Shown: positions 33,653-39,710, numbered from the stretch's first letter. The stretch: DNA of 64,000 nucleotides from an uncultured Veillonellaceae bacterium (GCA_945867815.1 CAMBIX010000005.1:1-64000); one strand, 5' to 3'. Numbers and translations: made by a program. The notes: generated by a model from the sequence alone, not told the origin.

Positions 33653-33677
33653 TATAATCACCTTGAAGGAGGCGATT
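33653..33677 (+). promoter_or_regulatory. Extended -10 promoter plus Shine-Dalgarno module (copy 1)
   Basis: TGC-TATAAT (extended -10; hexamer at 33,653-33,658) runs straight into AATCACCTTGAAGGAGGCGATT, shared with copy 2 at 34,298-34,323. It drives the lone plus-strand gene at 33,680 inside the leftward early operon. Confidence 0.6.
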
Positions 33678-33679
33678 AT

Positions 33680-33958
33680 ATGGGCACTAATATTGAGCGT
33701 TTAACTGATTTGTCTATTGGTAGACAAGAAGACTTGCTTTCCTATATTCGTCAGAATTTTACTTACCGAACAACCATAAACACTAAAGCGTCGGAATACG
33801 GGTTAAAGCAAAAATTTACAAGACTATTTCCCAGTAAATCCGAGCACATCACAACTCAATGCTTTAAAGAAGCTATGGAGTATGAAGGCTATTCTTCTAA
33901 ACCAGTTAAAGGACATATAAGTAATTGGCACTTCAACGTTAAAGTATTACGACGCTAG
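33680..33958 (+). CDS. Hypothetical plus-strand phage gene (moron-like)
   Basis: This 92-residue basic protein (MGTNIERLTDLSIGRQEDLLSYIRQNFTYRTTINTKASEYGLKQKFTRLF, then SEHITTQCFKEAMEYEGY) has a strong Shine-Dalgarno sequence and its own extended -10 promoter. It runs against the surrounding early operon and overlaps the P-loop gene end by 12 bases. The helical sequence with a YGLKQKF segment suggests DNA binding. No family is recognised. Confidence 0.65.
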   Translation: MGTNIERLTDLSIGRQEDLLSYIRQNFTYRTTINTKASEYGLKQKFTRLFPSKSEHITTQCFKEAMEYEGYSSKPVKGHISNWHFNVKVLRR

Positions 33959-34270
33959 CCAATTCTCTATATCCGTCTTTGATGGGGCTCCTTGTTGCTC
34001 TGTGCTCACATTTTGGCGAGTTAAACACAGGGCAACAGCCCCTTCTTTAACCCCGACAGCTAGCGAGCCAAGTACTCCGCTAGGGCTCACATCCATAGGT
34101 TCTTTTACACAGCCATAGCCACCCGCTTTGAAAATTTCGGAAATAAAGCTTTTACCAGTGCCCTCTTGGCCATATAGATAAACCGTTACGTTATTTTGTA
34201 TGGCCTGCTTTAGTATCCCAATTTGAAAATCGGTCATTGACCAGCTGAGAAATTTTTGTAAATTATTCAT
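33947..34270 (-). CDS. Small P-loop protein
   Basis: This 107-residue protein starts at MNNLQKFLSWSMTDFQIGILKQAI after AAGGAG. It holds a Walker A motif YLYGQEGTGKSFISEIFKAGGY but ends soon after (VALCLTRQNVSTEQQGAPSKTDIENWLAS), too short for a complete ATPase. It resembles the first part of D5/superfamily 3-type helicases. It may be a truncated helicase relic or a stand-alone nucleotide-binding protein. Confidence 0.65.
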   Translation of the reverse strand: MNNLQKFLSWSMTDFQIGILKQAIQNNVTVYLYGQEGTGKSFISEIFKAGGYGCVKEPMDVSPSGVLGSLAVGVKEGAVALCLTRQNVSTEQQGAPSKTDIENWLAS

Positions 34271-34297
34271 GTAATTCTCCTTACTAATTATTTTTGG

Positions 34298-34323
34298 TAC
34301 AATCACCTTGAAAGGAGGTGATT
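34298..34323 (+). promoter_or_regulatory. Extended -10 promoter plus Shine-Dalgarno hairpin module (copy 2)
   Basis: TGG-TACAAT (hexamer at 34,298-34,303) overlaps AATCACCT-TGAAAGG-AGGTGATT, an 8-bp inverted repeat whose right arm is the Shine-Dalgarno sequence. It shares the TAATCACCTTGAA-GGAGG layout with copy 1 at 33,653. Confidence 0.6.
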
Positions 34324-34326
34324 GCG

Positions 34327-34575
34327 ATGAAACACATATACGCTAACTTGCTTGGGAACTGGGTTAACTTAACTAGTGCGCCAGACTGTGTTATTGGTGA
34401 AAGTCGTCTTAGCCCTAATGCTTGGTATGAAGAAAATGCGGAAATCTTTGCCCCTATTAACAGAACAAGTAAAGATACCCTCTACCAATTCCCCTATGTC
34501 CATATTTACTATCAAGGTAAGGACTACAAGATTAACCCAACCGTTCACATTCAAATTGTCACTGAAACTAATTAA
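34327..34575 (+). CDS. Hypothetical plus-strand phage gene (moron-like)
   Basis: This 82-residue protein (MKHIYANLLGNWVNLTSAPDCVIGESRLSPNAWYEENAEIFAPIN, then QFPYVHIYYQGKDYKINPTVHIQIV) is beta-rich and has no signal peptide. It has its own promoter module and a strong AAAGGAGGTG Shine-Dalgarno sequence. It is convergent with, and overlaps by 8 bases, the gene at 34,568. The function is unknown. Confidence 0.65.
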   Translation: MKHIYANLLGNWVNLTSAPDCVIGESRLSPNAWYEENAEIFAPINRTSKDTLYQFPYVHIYYQGKDYKINPTVHIQIVTETN

Positions 34576-34759
34576 TCCAATCACGTTGGATACTCTTTTT
34601 AATTAGTTCCAAATCAGAGCCGTCTAGTTTGCACTGGGCGGCTTTTTTACTGAATGCCATTTCAATATTAGATACGAGCCAATGCCAATCACTCGGCTTC
34701 AAGCCTTCCAACAGTGGAATAAGCACATCTAATATTTTTTGTTTTTCTGTATTTTCCAT
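34568..34759 (-). CDS. Small hypothetical early phage protein
   Basis: This 63-residue helical protein (MENTEKQKILDVLIPLLEGLKPSDWHWLVSNIEMAFSKKAAQCKLDGSDLELIKKSI) has an AAAGGAG Shine-Dalgarno sequence. It is part of the leftward early operon. No family is recognised. The 89 bases between it and the next upstream gene have an open stretch without a start codon and nothing else I can name. Confidence 0.6.
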   Translation of the reverse strand: MENTEKQKILDVLIPLLEGLKPSDWHWLVSNIEMAFSKKAAQCKLDGSDLELIKKSIQRDWIN

Positions 34760-34848
34760 TCACTCAACTCCTTTATTTTTTCGGATTAGGACCACTTATT
34801 AATTTTTCGTAATATTTACGATTACTGTCTTCAGGAAACCATTGTTTA

Positions 34849-35067
34849 CTAGAGCTCTTTTTCTCTTTCTATCACTTTCATGTACAGCTCAATTTCTTTT
34901 TCAAAATCTAAAGATAGAGCATCAAATACTGCAAATAACATTGCCCGCTGATAATCTTCATGACAATCAGCATTCATAATGTGACCGTTGATACTAACTT
35001 CCGGCTTATAATTTGGATCATTACAAAGTTTTGCTTGCGCTTTAGCCCATTCGATGCCAAATTGCAC
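34849..35067 (-). CDS. Small hypothetical early phage protein
   Basis: This 72-residue acidic protein starts at GTG after AAAGGAGGAAT. The sequence QFGIEWAKAQAKLCNDPNYKPEVSINGHIMNADCHEDYQRAMLFAVFDALSLDFEKEIELYMKVIE gives no recognised family. It lies between cro and the rest of the early operon. An operator copy at 35,086-35,099 lies just upstream. Confidence 0.62.
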   Translation of the reverse strand: MQFGIEWAKAQAKLCNDPNYKPEVSINGHIMNADCHEDYQRAMLFAVFDALSLDFEKEIELYMKVIEREKEL

Positions 35068-35085
35068 CTATTATTCCTCCTTTAA

Positions 35086-35099
35086 TACGGAAAACCGTA
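35086..35099. promoter_or_regulatory. Repressor operator copy 1 (TACGG-AAAA-CCGTA)
   Basis: A perfect 5-bp inverted repeat with a 4-bp spacer (extended AATACGG...CCGTATT) lies between cro and the next early gene. It matches the operators in the cro-cI intergenic region. Confidence 0.7.
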
Positions 35100-35100
35100 T

Positions 35101-35316
35101 TTATTGATTAAAAAAAAGACGATTAATATCATCTGCGTTTAATTTATTAGCTTCAACGGTTTTAAAGATTTCACGTTGAGTAAACGGAGTCTTATTATTA
35201 AGCTTTTCGTACAAAGTTGTTACGCCGATTCCAAGGAAATCTGCATAATCTTTATTTGTTTTATACACCTCCTTTATAAAGCCTCGTAAATAAGCATAAT
35301 TAAATTTAACACCCAT
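35101..35316 (-). CDS. Cro-like repressor
   Basis: This 71-residue helix-turn-helix protein (YLRGFIKEVYKTNKDYADFLGIGVTTLYEKLNNKTPFTQREIFKTVEANKLNADDINRLFF) is of the Cro/DUF739 type. It is the first gene of the leftward lytic operon, starting after AAAGGAGGTGG downstream of a consensus promoter. It is expected to bind the same TACGG/CCGTA operators as the CI repressor and to set the lytic course. Confidence 0.85.
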   Translation of the reverse strand: MGVKFNYAYLRGFIKEVYKTNKDYADFLGIGVTTLYEKLNNKTPFTQREIFKTVEANKLNADDINRLFFNQ

Positions 35317-35337
35317 GCTTCCACCTCCTTTTGTTGG

Positions 35338-35351
35338 TACGGTTTTCCGTA
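35338..35351. promoter_or_regulatory. Repressor operator copy 2 (TACGG-TTTT-CCGTA)
   Basis: A perfect inverted repeat immediately downstream of the -10 of the leftward promoter, where a bound repressor would block transcription start. Confidence 0.75.
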
Positions 35352-35356
35352 TTCAC

Positions 35357-35385
35357 AATATAGCATCTCCCAAAATACATGTCAA
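35357..35385 (-). promoter_or_regulatory. Leftward lytic promoter (PR-like)
   Basis: On the minus strand, TTGACA (35,380-35,385), 17-bp spacer, TATATT (35,357-35,362). It drives cro and the early operon and is flanked by operators 2 and 3. Confidence 0.85.
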
Positions 35386-35398
35386 CGGGTTTCCGTAT
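35384..35398. promoter_or_regulatory. Repressor operator copy 3 (ACGG-GTTT-CCGT)
   Basis: AACGGGTTTCCGTAT is an imperfect copy overlapping the -35 hexamer of the leftward promoter. Confidence 0.6.
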
Positions 35399-35415
35399 AT
35401 TTTTTTATTTTTCTG

Positions 35416-35444
35416 TTGATTTTTTACGAATTTCCGTATATTAT
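35416..35444 (+). promoter_or_regulatory. Repressor maintenance promoter (PRM-like)
   Basis: TTGATT (35,416-35,421), 17-bp spacer, TATTAT (35,439-35,444) on the plus strand, driving the CI-like gene. Operator 4 fills the spacer, implying autoregulation. Confidence 0.75.
35425..35440. promoter_or_regulatory. Repressor operator copy 4 (TACGA-ATTT-CCGTA)
   Basis: A near-perfect copy of the operator inside the spacer of the repressor promoter. Together with copies 1-3 it defines the consensus TACGG-N4-CCGTA. Confidence 0.65.
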
Positions 35445-35487
35445 AGAGACATAAAAGAATTAATATACTAGAAAGTAGAGTGTTATT

Positions 35488-35877
35488 ATGAACATCCTAT
35501 TGATTAAAAGAATTAAAAAAATGTTGGAAAAGTTAAACTTAACACAAGCAGATTTAGCTAAAGCAACAGGCATAAGAGCCTCTTCCATTTCCGACTACCT
35601 ATCCGGCAAGTATGACCCCAAACAGGACAAAATATATCTTATTGCTAAAGCATTGAATGTCAGCCCAGCTTGGCTTATGGGGATTGAAGACGATTCGGAC
35701 GCTTCTTCGGGTGGATATTATACGGATCCAGAGGTGGCGCAATACGCGGAAGAGCTCCGGACTAACCCTAACATGCGACTTCTCTTCTCTGCGGCAAAAA
35801 ATATATCTAAGAAAGATATGGAAAAGGCAGTTGAATTCGTAGAGTTTTTAAAATCGCAATCCAAGGGAGGCGAATAG
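35488..35877 (+). CDS. CI-like phage repressor (helix-turn-helix XRE type)
   Basis: This 129-residue protein has an N-terminal HTH_3 domain (IKKMLEKLNLTQADLAKATGIRASSISDYLSGKYDPKQDKIYLIAKALNVSPAWLMGIED). The C-terminal 60 residues lack the LexA-type peptidase fold, so induction must work without self-cleavage, for example through the HExxH-type gene downstream (36,830). It is followed after 1 base by the PemK/MazF-like gene. Confidence 0.85.
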   Translation: MNILLIKRIKKMLEKLNLTQADLAKATGIRASSISDYLSGKYDPKQDKIYLIAKALNVSPAWLMGIEDDSDASSGGYYTDPEVAQYAEELRTNPNMRLLFSAAKNISKKDMEKAVEFVEFLKSQSKGGE

Positions 35878-35878
35878 C

Positions 35879-36667
35879 TTGGATTTTAAAGACCCAAACA
35901 ATCAGCAAGAATTACAAAAACGATATAATCAATTATGGAGTAAATTCAAAAACTTAACCAATACTTTAATTGCTGACCCACAAGGAGACCCGGTCAATTA
36001 TAAAAGAGGGGCACTATTATTTTACTGGCTACAACAATATCATGGGTATATAAAAGGAGAGCAAAAGTTTAATCCTAGATACCGCCCAGCACTTTTAAAA
36101 GGGAATGTCGTAAAAGTAAACTTTGGCTTTAACCTTGGCAATGAGTTTGGAGGGTTACATTATGCAATCGTAATGAATGATAGCGCAGCCGGCAACGGGG
36201 TTGTAACTGTTATCCCCCTCCGATCACTAAAAGAATCTGAAGATCCTTCTCGGTTACGAGGAAATGATGTATTCTTAGGAAGAGAATTATACAATCTGCT
36301 CCAAGGGAAGTTAGTAGGGTTACGAAGTAACTACTCACTACAATTAGATGAAGCACGTAAAGAGTTAGAAGAGGCGGAGCATTGGAGAAGCAATAACCCA
36401 GGTAAAATTTTACCAACAACTACCATAAAGAAACTAACAGATAAGGTCGAATTTATAAAGCAACAGCAAGCCCTTATCGAAAGAACATCTAAAGAAATTA
36501 AAAGTTTAAAACTAGGCTCAATTGCTATCGTTAATCAAATTCGCACAATTAGTAAAATGCGCATAGAAGACCCCAAAGACTCACTTGGCATTTTATATGG
36601 TTTACGGTTAGGCAGGGATAAAATGCAACTAGTAAAAGCCGAATTAATGAAATCATATGATATGTAA
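35879..36667 (+). CDS. PemK/MazF-like protein with coiled-coil insertion
   Basis: This 262-residue protein starts at TTG after AAGGGAGGCG. After a 70-residue helical N-terminus come the MazF-type strands (KGNVVKVNFGFNLGNEFGGLHYAIVMNDSAAGNGVVTVIPL) and later SIAIVNQIRTISKMRIEDP, both typical of PemK/MazF toxins. Between them is a helical, highly charged insertion at about 150-205. It is the next gene after the repressor in the same operon, so the repressor could act as its antitoxin or it could be an exclusion factor. No separate antitoxin gene is visible. Confidence 0.75.
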   Translation: MDFKDPNNQQELQKRYNQLWSKFKNLTNTLIADPQGDPVNYKRGALLFYWLQQYHGYIKGEQKFNPRYRPALLKGNVVKVNFGFNLGNEFGGLHYAIVMNDSAAGNGVVTVIPLRSLKESEDPSRLRGNDVFLGRELYNLLQGKLVGLRSNYSLQLDEARKELEEAEHWRSNNPGKILPTTTIKKLTDKVEFIKQQQALIERTSKEIKSLKLGSIAIVNQIRTISKMRIEDPKDSLGILYGLRLGRDKMQLVKAELMKSYDM

Positions 36668-36674
36668 AATATAA

Positions 36675-36703
36675 TTGACATCTACTTACTAAATTCATAT
36701 AAT
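36675..36703 (+). promoter_or_regulatory. Consensus promoter of a small RNA/attenuator
   Basis: TTGACA (36,675-36,680), 17-bp spacer, TATAAT (36,698-36,703): a perfect sigma-70 consensus, the strongest promoter I see in the prophage. Confidence 0.88.
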
Positions 36704-36709
36704 AGAGTA

Positions 36710-36808
36710 ACAAAGAGGTTTAGCCTCGAATTAAAATTATTACAAGTGGCGTAGGCCACAACTAAGCGAAAAGCACTGTTGCTCTATTATAGGGTAACAG
36801 TGCTTTTT
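36710..36808 (+). ncRNA. Probable ~100-nt small RNA or attenuator leader
   Basis: Downstream of the consensus promoter lie three hairpins. The first is GAGGT-TTA-GCCTC at 36,715-36,727. The second is GTGGC-GTAG-GCCAC at 36,736-36,749. The third is a 12-bp terminator stem (36,773-36,784 with 36,792-36,803) followed by T5. No credible reading frame exists between promoter and terminator. It is either a stand-alone regulatory RNA or a transcription attenuator for the peptidase-like gene that starts 22 bases later. Confidence 0.65.
36773..36808 (+). terminator. Terminator of the small RNA
   Basis: GCACTGTTGCTC pairs with GGGTAACAGTGC across a 7-base loop, then TTTTT. The stem is strong with two G-U pairs. 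Confidence 0.85.
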
Positions 36809-36829
36809 GTATTTATTGGAGTGATGTGT

Positions 36830-37096
36830 ATGAATATTAATATAATTCTCGCTAGGCTACCAAGACGCGTCCACGCGATGACAAAGTTAAACGAGGACGA
36901 TACCTATACAATATTGCTTGATGCCAATTTATCGCGAGAACAAGCAATCAAAGAGTTGCTTCATGAACTGTCACATATAAAAGGGAATGACTTTTCCAGC
37001 GAAACACAAGCAACATTATTAGAAGGCATGGTTCGTCAATCCAATTTTATTAGCGATGGTTTTGAAGATATAAACTTTTATTATCATGTTGTTTAG
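36830..37096 (+). CDS. ImmA/IrrE-like HExxH metallopeptidase (short)
   Basis: This 88-residue protein starts at ATG 36,830 with GGAG 8 bases upstream. LSREQAIKELLHELSHIKGNDFSS contains the zinc-binding H-E-x-x-H of ImmA/IrrE peptidases, which cleave phage-type repressors. It is shorter than usual ImmA proteins and lacks a second domain. A role in cleaving the CI-like repressor is inferred from the family and location. Confidence 0.72.
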   Translation: MNINIILARLPRRVHAMTKLNEDDTYTILLDANLSREQAIKELLHELSHIKGNDFSSETQATLLEGMVRQSNFISDGFEDINFYYHVV

Positions 37097-37108
37097 GGAG
37101 GTAAAAGC

Positions 37109-37174
37109 GTGAAAAGAGTGATTAGTATTGTGTTGATACTAAAGCTCAAGCGGGGCTCAAATAACAACAAATAA
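37109..37174 (+). CDS. Tiny basic peptide (21 residues)
   Basis: GTG start after GGGAGGTAAAAGC gives MKRVISIVLILKLKRGSNNN, then one Lys and TAA. A hydrophobic core flanked by basic residues is reminiscent of small membrane peptides. It is supported only by the ribosome binding site. Confidence 0.35.
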   Translation: MKRVISIVLILKLKRGSNNNK

Positions 37175-37213
37175 AAAATAGCCCCCTCACCTGCGCCAAC
37201 AGATGAGAGGGCT
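37174..37213 (-). terminator. Minus-strand terminator upstream of the integrase gene
   Basis: On the minus strand, AGCCCTCTCA (37,213-37,204) and TGAGGGGGCT (37,189-37,180) form a stem followed by ATTTTTTATTT. It faces transcription coming from the host rpsR side and would shield the repressor region from antisense read-through. Confidence 0.65.
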
Positions 37214-37273
37214 GTAACACAATTCCATATCCCTAGTGAGGTATAGAATCACGTTAATACTCTTTGATTATAC

Positions 37274-37312
37274 CACCTCCTAGGGTCTATTTTCTATACC
37301 CTTCAGGAGGTG
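37274..37312 (+). promoter_or_regulatory. Hairpin sequestering the integrase Shine-Dalgarno sequence
   Basis: CACCTCCT (37,274-37,281) pairs with AGGAGGTG (37,305-37,312), extended by AGGGT with ACCCT, leaving a 2-base bulge and an 11-base loop. The whole Shine-Dalgarno sequence of the integrase is in the stem, so translation should be held off in the default fold. Confidence 0.7.
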
Positions 37313-37319
37313 TTTTATT

Positions 37320-38405
37320 TTGAAACGAGCTAATGGAACGGGTTCCGTTTATAAAAAATCAGATAAAAAACGGCGCAAGCCGTACTTCGCTATGGTGACC
37401 GTAGGATTTAACCCCGAAACAGGGCGCCAAATACGTAAGTCGTTAGGCAGCTTTGAAAAAGCCGCCGATGCGTGGAGGGCCATCGAGCAATATAACGCAG
37501 GGCCACAGCTCTATTTGGCCAAGGATATAACATTCGGTAGAATGTGGGATCTTATGATTGAACAAAAGAAAAACCTCGGTGTCTCCGGGGCAGCGAATTA
37601 CAACATGACGAAGAGCCGATGCCTACATATTTGGGACACCCCTATTCAAGACTTACGTCTAGTACACTTACAGGATATCGTCGATAAGAGCGGACTATCT
37701 CCGGCTAGCAAGCGCCAAATTAAGGTAACACTCAATGCAGTATTCAGCCTCGCCTACTCGAATGATTTTATTCAAAAGAATTATGCCGAACTAATTCAGC
37801 TACCGGCCTTAGGACAATCCGATTTGCACAAGCCATTTACTACCGCGGAAATGCAAAGACTATGGCAACACTCCGATGATGAAGTCGTGCAAATGTTACT
37901 GACCTATTGCTACACCGGAGCCCGCCCAGTGGAATTATACGAGATGCGCGTCGAGAATGTACATCTAAAAGAGCGCTATATGGTTGGCGGGGTTAAGACC
38001 GAGGCCGGCAAGGACCGAAAAATTCCTATCGCGGATTGTATATACCCTTTCATAAAGAGGTGGTACGAGGCCAATGCCTTTAAAGGCGGAGCCCTTTTCC
38101 CAATAAAGAATAGCTCGACTATGCGCCTAAAGTTAAAGCGCGTAATCGAGGAATACGGAATTGGGAAGCACCGACCTCATGACGGGCGGCACACATTCAT
38201 TACTATGGCCAGTAACTATAAAATAGACGAGGTCACTGTAAAAAGGATCGTCGGTCATGCTAGAGGTAGAAACGTAACCCAAGCTGTCTACACACACAAA
38301 ACACAAGAGCAACTTTTGCAAGCGGTAAACGCGCTCCCATGGGGGCGAAATATGACGATGTCGCCTGGTGAAAAAGTGGGTGCTACCGCCACCCTCGAAG
38401 CCTGA
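37320..38405 (+). CDS. Prophage integrase (tyrosine recombinase)
   Basis: This 361-residue protein starts at TTG after AGGAGGTG. It has an N-terminal AP2-like arm-binding part (RANGTGSVYKKSDKKRRKPYFAMVTVGFNPETGRQIRKSLGSFEKAADAW), a core-binding domain, and a catalytic domain with CYTGARPVELYEMR (Arg), HDGRHTFITMAS (H-x-x-R), IVGHARG and AVYTHKT (Tyr). It sits at the right prophage end beside direct repeats that look like its arm sites. It catalyses integration and, with a partner, excision. Confidence 0.92.
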   Translation: MKRANGTGSVYKKSDKKRRKPYFAMVTVGFNPETGRQIRKSLGSFEKAADAWRAIEQYNAGPQLYLAKDITFGRMWDLMIEQKKNLGVSGAANYNMTKSRCLHIWDTPIQDLRLVHLQDIVDKSGLSPASKRQIKVTLNAVFSLAYSNDFIQKNYAELIQLPALGQSDLHKPFTTAEMQRLWQHSDDEVVQMLLTYCYTGARPVELYEMRVENVHLKERYMVGGVKTEAGKDRKIPIADCIYPFIKRWYEANAFKGGALFPIKNSSTMRLKLKRVIEEYGIGKHRPHDGRHTFITMASNYKIDEVTVKRIVGHARGRNVTQAVYTHKTQEQLLQAVNALPWGRNMTMSPGEKVGATATLEA

Positions 38406-38430
38406 AAAATGGGTGCTACCGGGGTGCTAC
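38378..38430 (+). repeat. Three direct repeats GGGTGCTAC, candidate integrase arm sites / prophage end
   Basis: Copies lie at 38,378-38,386, 38,411-38,419 and 38,422-38,430; the last two are 11 bp apart. They straddle the integrase stop codon, the usual place for arm-type sites next to attR/attL. The attachment core should lie to the right, within about 38,431-38,475, but cannot be fixed without the other prophage end. Confidence 0.5.
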
Positions 38431-38470
38431 AAACTCAATCTATCCCCGTTTATCTCCGTTTTACAAAACA

Positions 38471-38505
38471 AAGAACCCAGTAACCACCGCGGTTACTGGG
38501 TTCTT
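38471..38505 (-). terminator. Terminator of rpsF-ssb-rpsR
   Basis: A perfect 15-bp inverted repeat (AAGAACCCAGTAACC, 5-base loop, GGTTACTGGGTTCTT) lies just after the rpsR stop. It works in both directions. The prophage boundary lies against it. Confidence 0.85.
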
Positions 38506-38518
38506 GTCATCGTATCGA

Positions 38519-38749
38519 TTATTCAGCTGTGAACGGCAATAAAGCGATTGCACGTGCACGTTTGATAGCTAGCGTCAATTTACGCTGATGTTTAGCACAA
38601 GTGCCAGAAATACGACGAGGTAAGATTTTGCCACGTTCTGTCGTAAAACGACGAAGCTTAGCAGCGTCTTTATAATCGATTTCTTCTACATGATCAACGC
38701 AGAAATTGCAGACCTTTCTTCTAGGTCTTCTGCCTCTATCTCTTCTCAT
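38519..38749 (-). CDS. rpsR: 30S ribosomal protein S18
   Basis: This 76-residue protein contains [64 protein letters not shown], the S18 signature with two early cysteines. It is the last gene of rpsF-ssb-rpsR. S18 pairs with S6 on the 30S platform. Confidence 0.97.
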   Translation of the reverse strand: MRRDRGRRPRRKVCNFCVDHVEEIDYKDAAKLRRFTTERGKILPRRISGTCAKHQRKLTLAIKRARAIALLPFTAE

Positions 38750-38790
38750 TGCGAATCCTCCCTTCGAATCCGTAGGGCACTACACCTTAA

Positions 38791-39210
38791 TTAAAACGGA
38801 ATATTTTCATCATCATTAGCATTCTTTTCTGCAGGACTTGCTCCAAAACTATCAAAGTTAGAAGCACCGCCCATAGCACCAGCAGTTGATAAGTCTAACG
38901 ATTGTCCTACGAAGTTAGCAACCACTTCTGTTACATATCGTTTTTGACCATCCTGCGTCTCATAAGAACGCGTATTCAAACGACCTTCCACGAAGCACCG
39001 GTTACCTTTACGAAGACCACCTGCCGCTTCACCTAATCGACCCCAAGCTACGCAATTAATAAAAGCTGTTTGTTCTTTCGCTTCATTTGTAGTGGAATCA
39101 ATATACGTATTAGTTGCTGCTACAGTAAATGTAGCAACTGCACGACCGGTCTTTGTATACCGAACTTCTGGATCACGAGCCAAATTACCTAAGATTTGTA
39201 CACTATTCAT
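38791..39210 (-). CDS. ssb: Single-stranded DNA-binding protein
   Basis: This 139-residue protein has an OB fold (NSVQILGNLARDPEVRYTKTGRAVATFTVAATNTYIDS, then AFINCVAWGRLGEAAGGLRKGNRCFVEGRLNTRSYETQDGQKRYVTEVVA) and the acidic tip DDENIPF that recruits repair proteins. It lies between rpsF and rpsR in the normal arrangement. Confidence 0.96.
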   Translation of the reverse strand: MNSVQILGNLARDPEVRYTKTGRAVATFTVAATNTYIDSTTNEAKEQTAFINCVAWGRLGEAAGGLRKGNRCFVEGRLNTRSYETQDGQKRYVTEVVANFVGQSLDLSTAGAMGGASNFDSFGASPAEKNANDDENIPF

Positions 39211-39227
39211 AGTTTCCTCCCAGGCTC

Positions 39228-39512
39228 TTATTTTTCGTGTTTAACAATCAGGTGTTTAAGGATTTCATCGTTGATTTTCATAACACGGTCAATTTCCTGA
39301 ATTTCAGTCGGTGCTGCTTGGAAGTTAACCAATACATAAAAACCATCTGTAAATTTCTTTACAGGATAAGCAAGATGACGCTTGCCCCAACGATCAACCT
39401 TTTCTACTGTGCCGCCTACACGAGCAATTAAAGCCTCAATTTTTTCAATTACAGCATTCGTTGCTTCTTCTTCGGCTGGTTTCACAATAACCATGACTTC
39501 GTATTTATTCAT
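39228..39512 (-). CDS. rpsF: 30S ribosomal protein S6
   Basis: This 94-residue protein (MNKYEVMVIVKPAEEEATNAVIEKIEALIARVGGTVEKVDRWGKRHLAYPVKKFTDGFYVLVNF) is first in the operon. A leader of about 80 bases with a CCTACC/GGTAGG-type hairpin precedes it. In other bacteria the S6:S18 pair binds such a leader to repress the operon; that control is only inferred here. Confidence 0.96.
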   Translation of the reverse strand: MNKYEVMVIVKPAEEEATNAVIEKIEALIARVGGTVEKVDRWGKRHLAYPVKKFTDGFYVLVNFQAAPTEIQEIDRVMKINDEILKHLIVKHEK

Positions 39513-39592
39513 ACAAAATCACCTCCTCTGTTGGACATAAGCCCCTACCTGTCTATAGGGGTAGGAAGTGCTCATCATTAATAAGCTTTTTA

Positions 39593-39621
39593 ATTATACA
39601 CGATTTCAGGTTTGACTTCAA
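39593..39621 (-). promoter_or_regulatory. Promoter of rpsF-ssb-rpsR
   Basis: On the minus strand, TTGAAG (39,616-39,621), 17-bp spacer, TATAAT (39,593-39,598). Confidence 0.8.
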
Positions 39622-39710
39622 GACTTACTTTATAGCTATCTTACCAAGGACAAAATAAGACCAAACCTTATTTACTTATGGAAGTAGTACCATCTACTCT
39701 AGATACTACT

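Noticed and set aside
34760-34848. 31-codon open stretch KSSSKQWFPEDSNRKYYEKL on the minus strand
   Set aside because: It has no start codon in frame and begins just after a stop; possibly a decayed gene end, but nothing supports expression.
1-38470. Holin/endolysin genes of the prophage
   Set aside because: None found. The only hydrolase-like domain is fused to the baseplate hub. Lysis genes probably lie left of the window, so I do not call the prophage defective.
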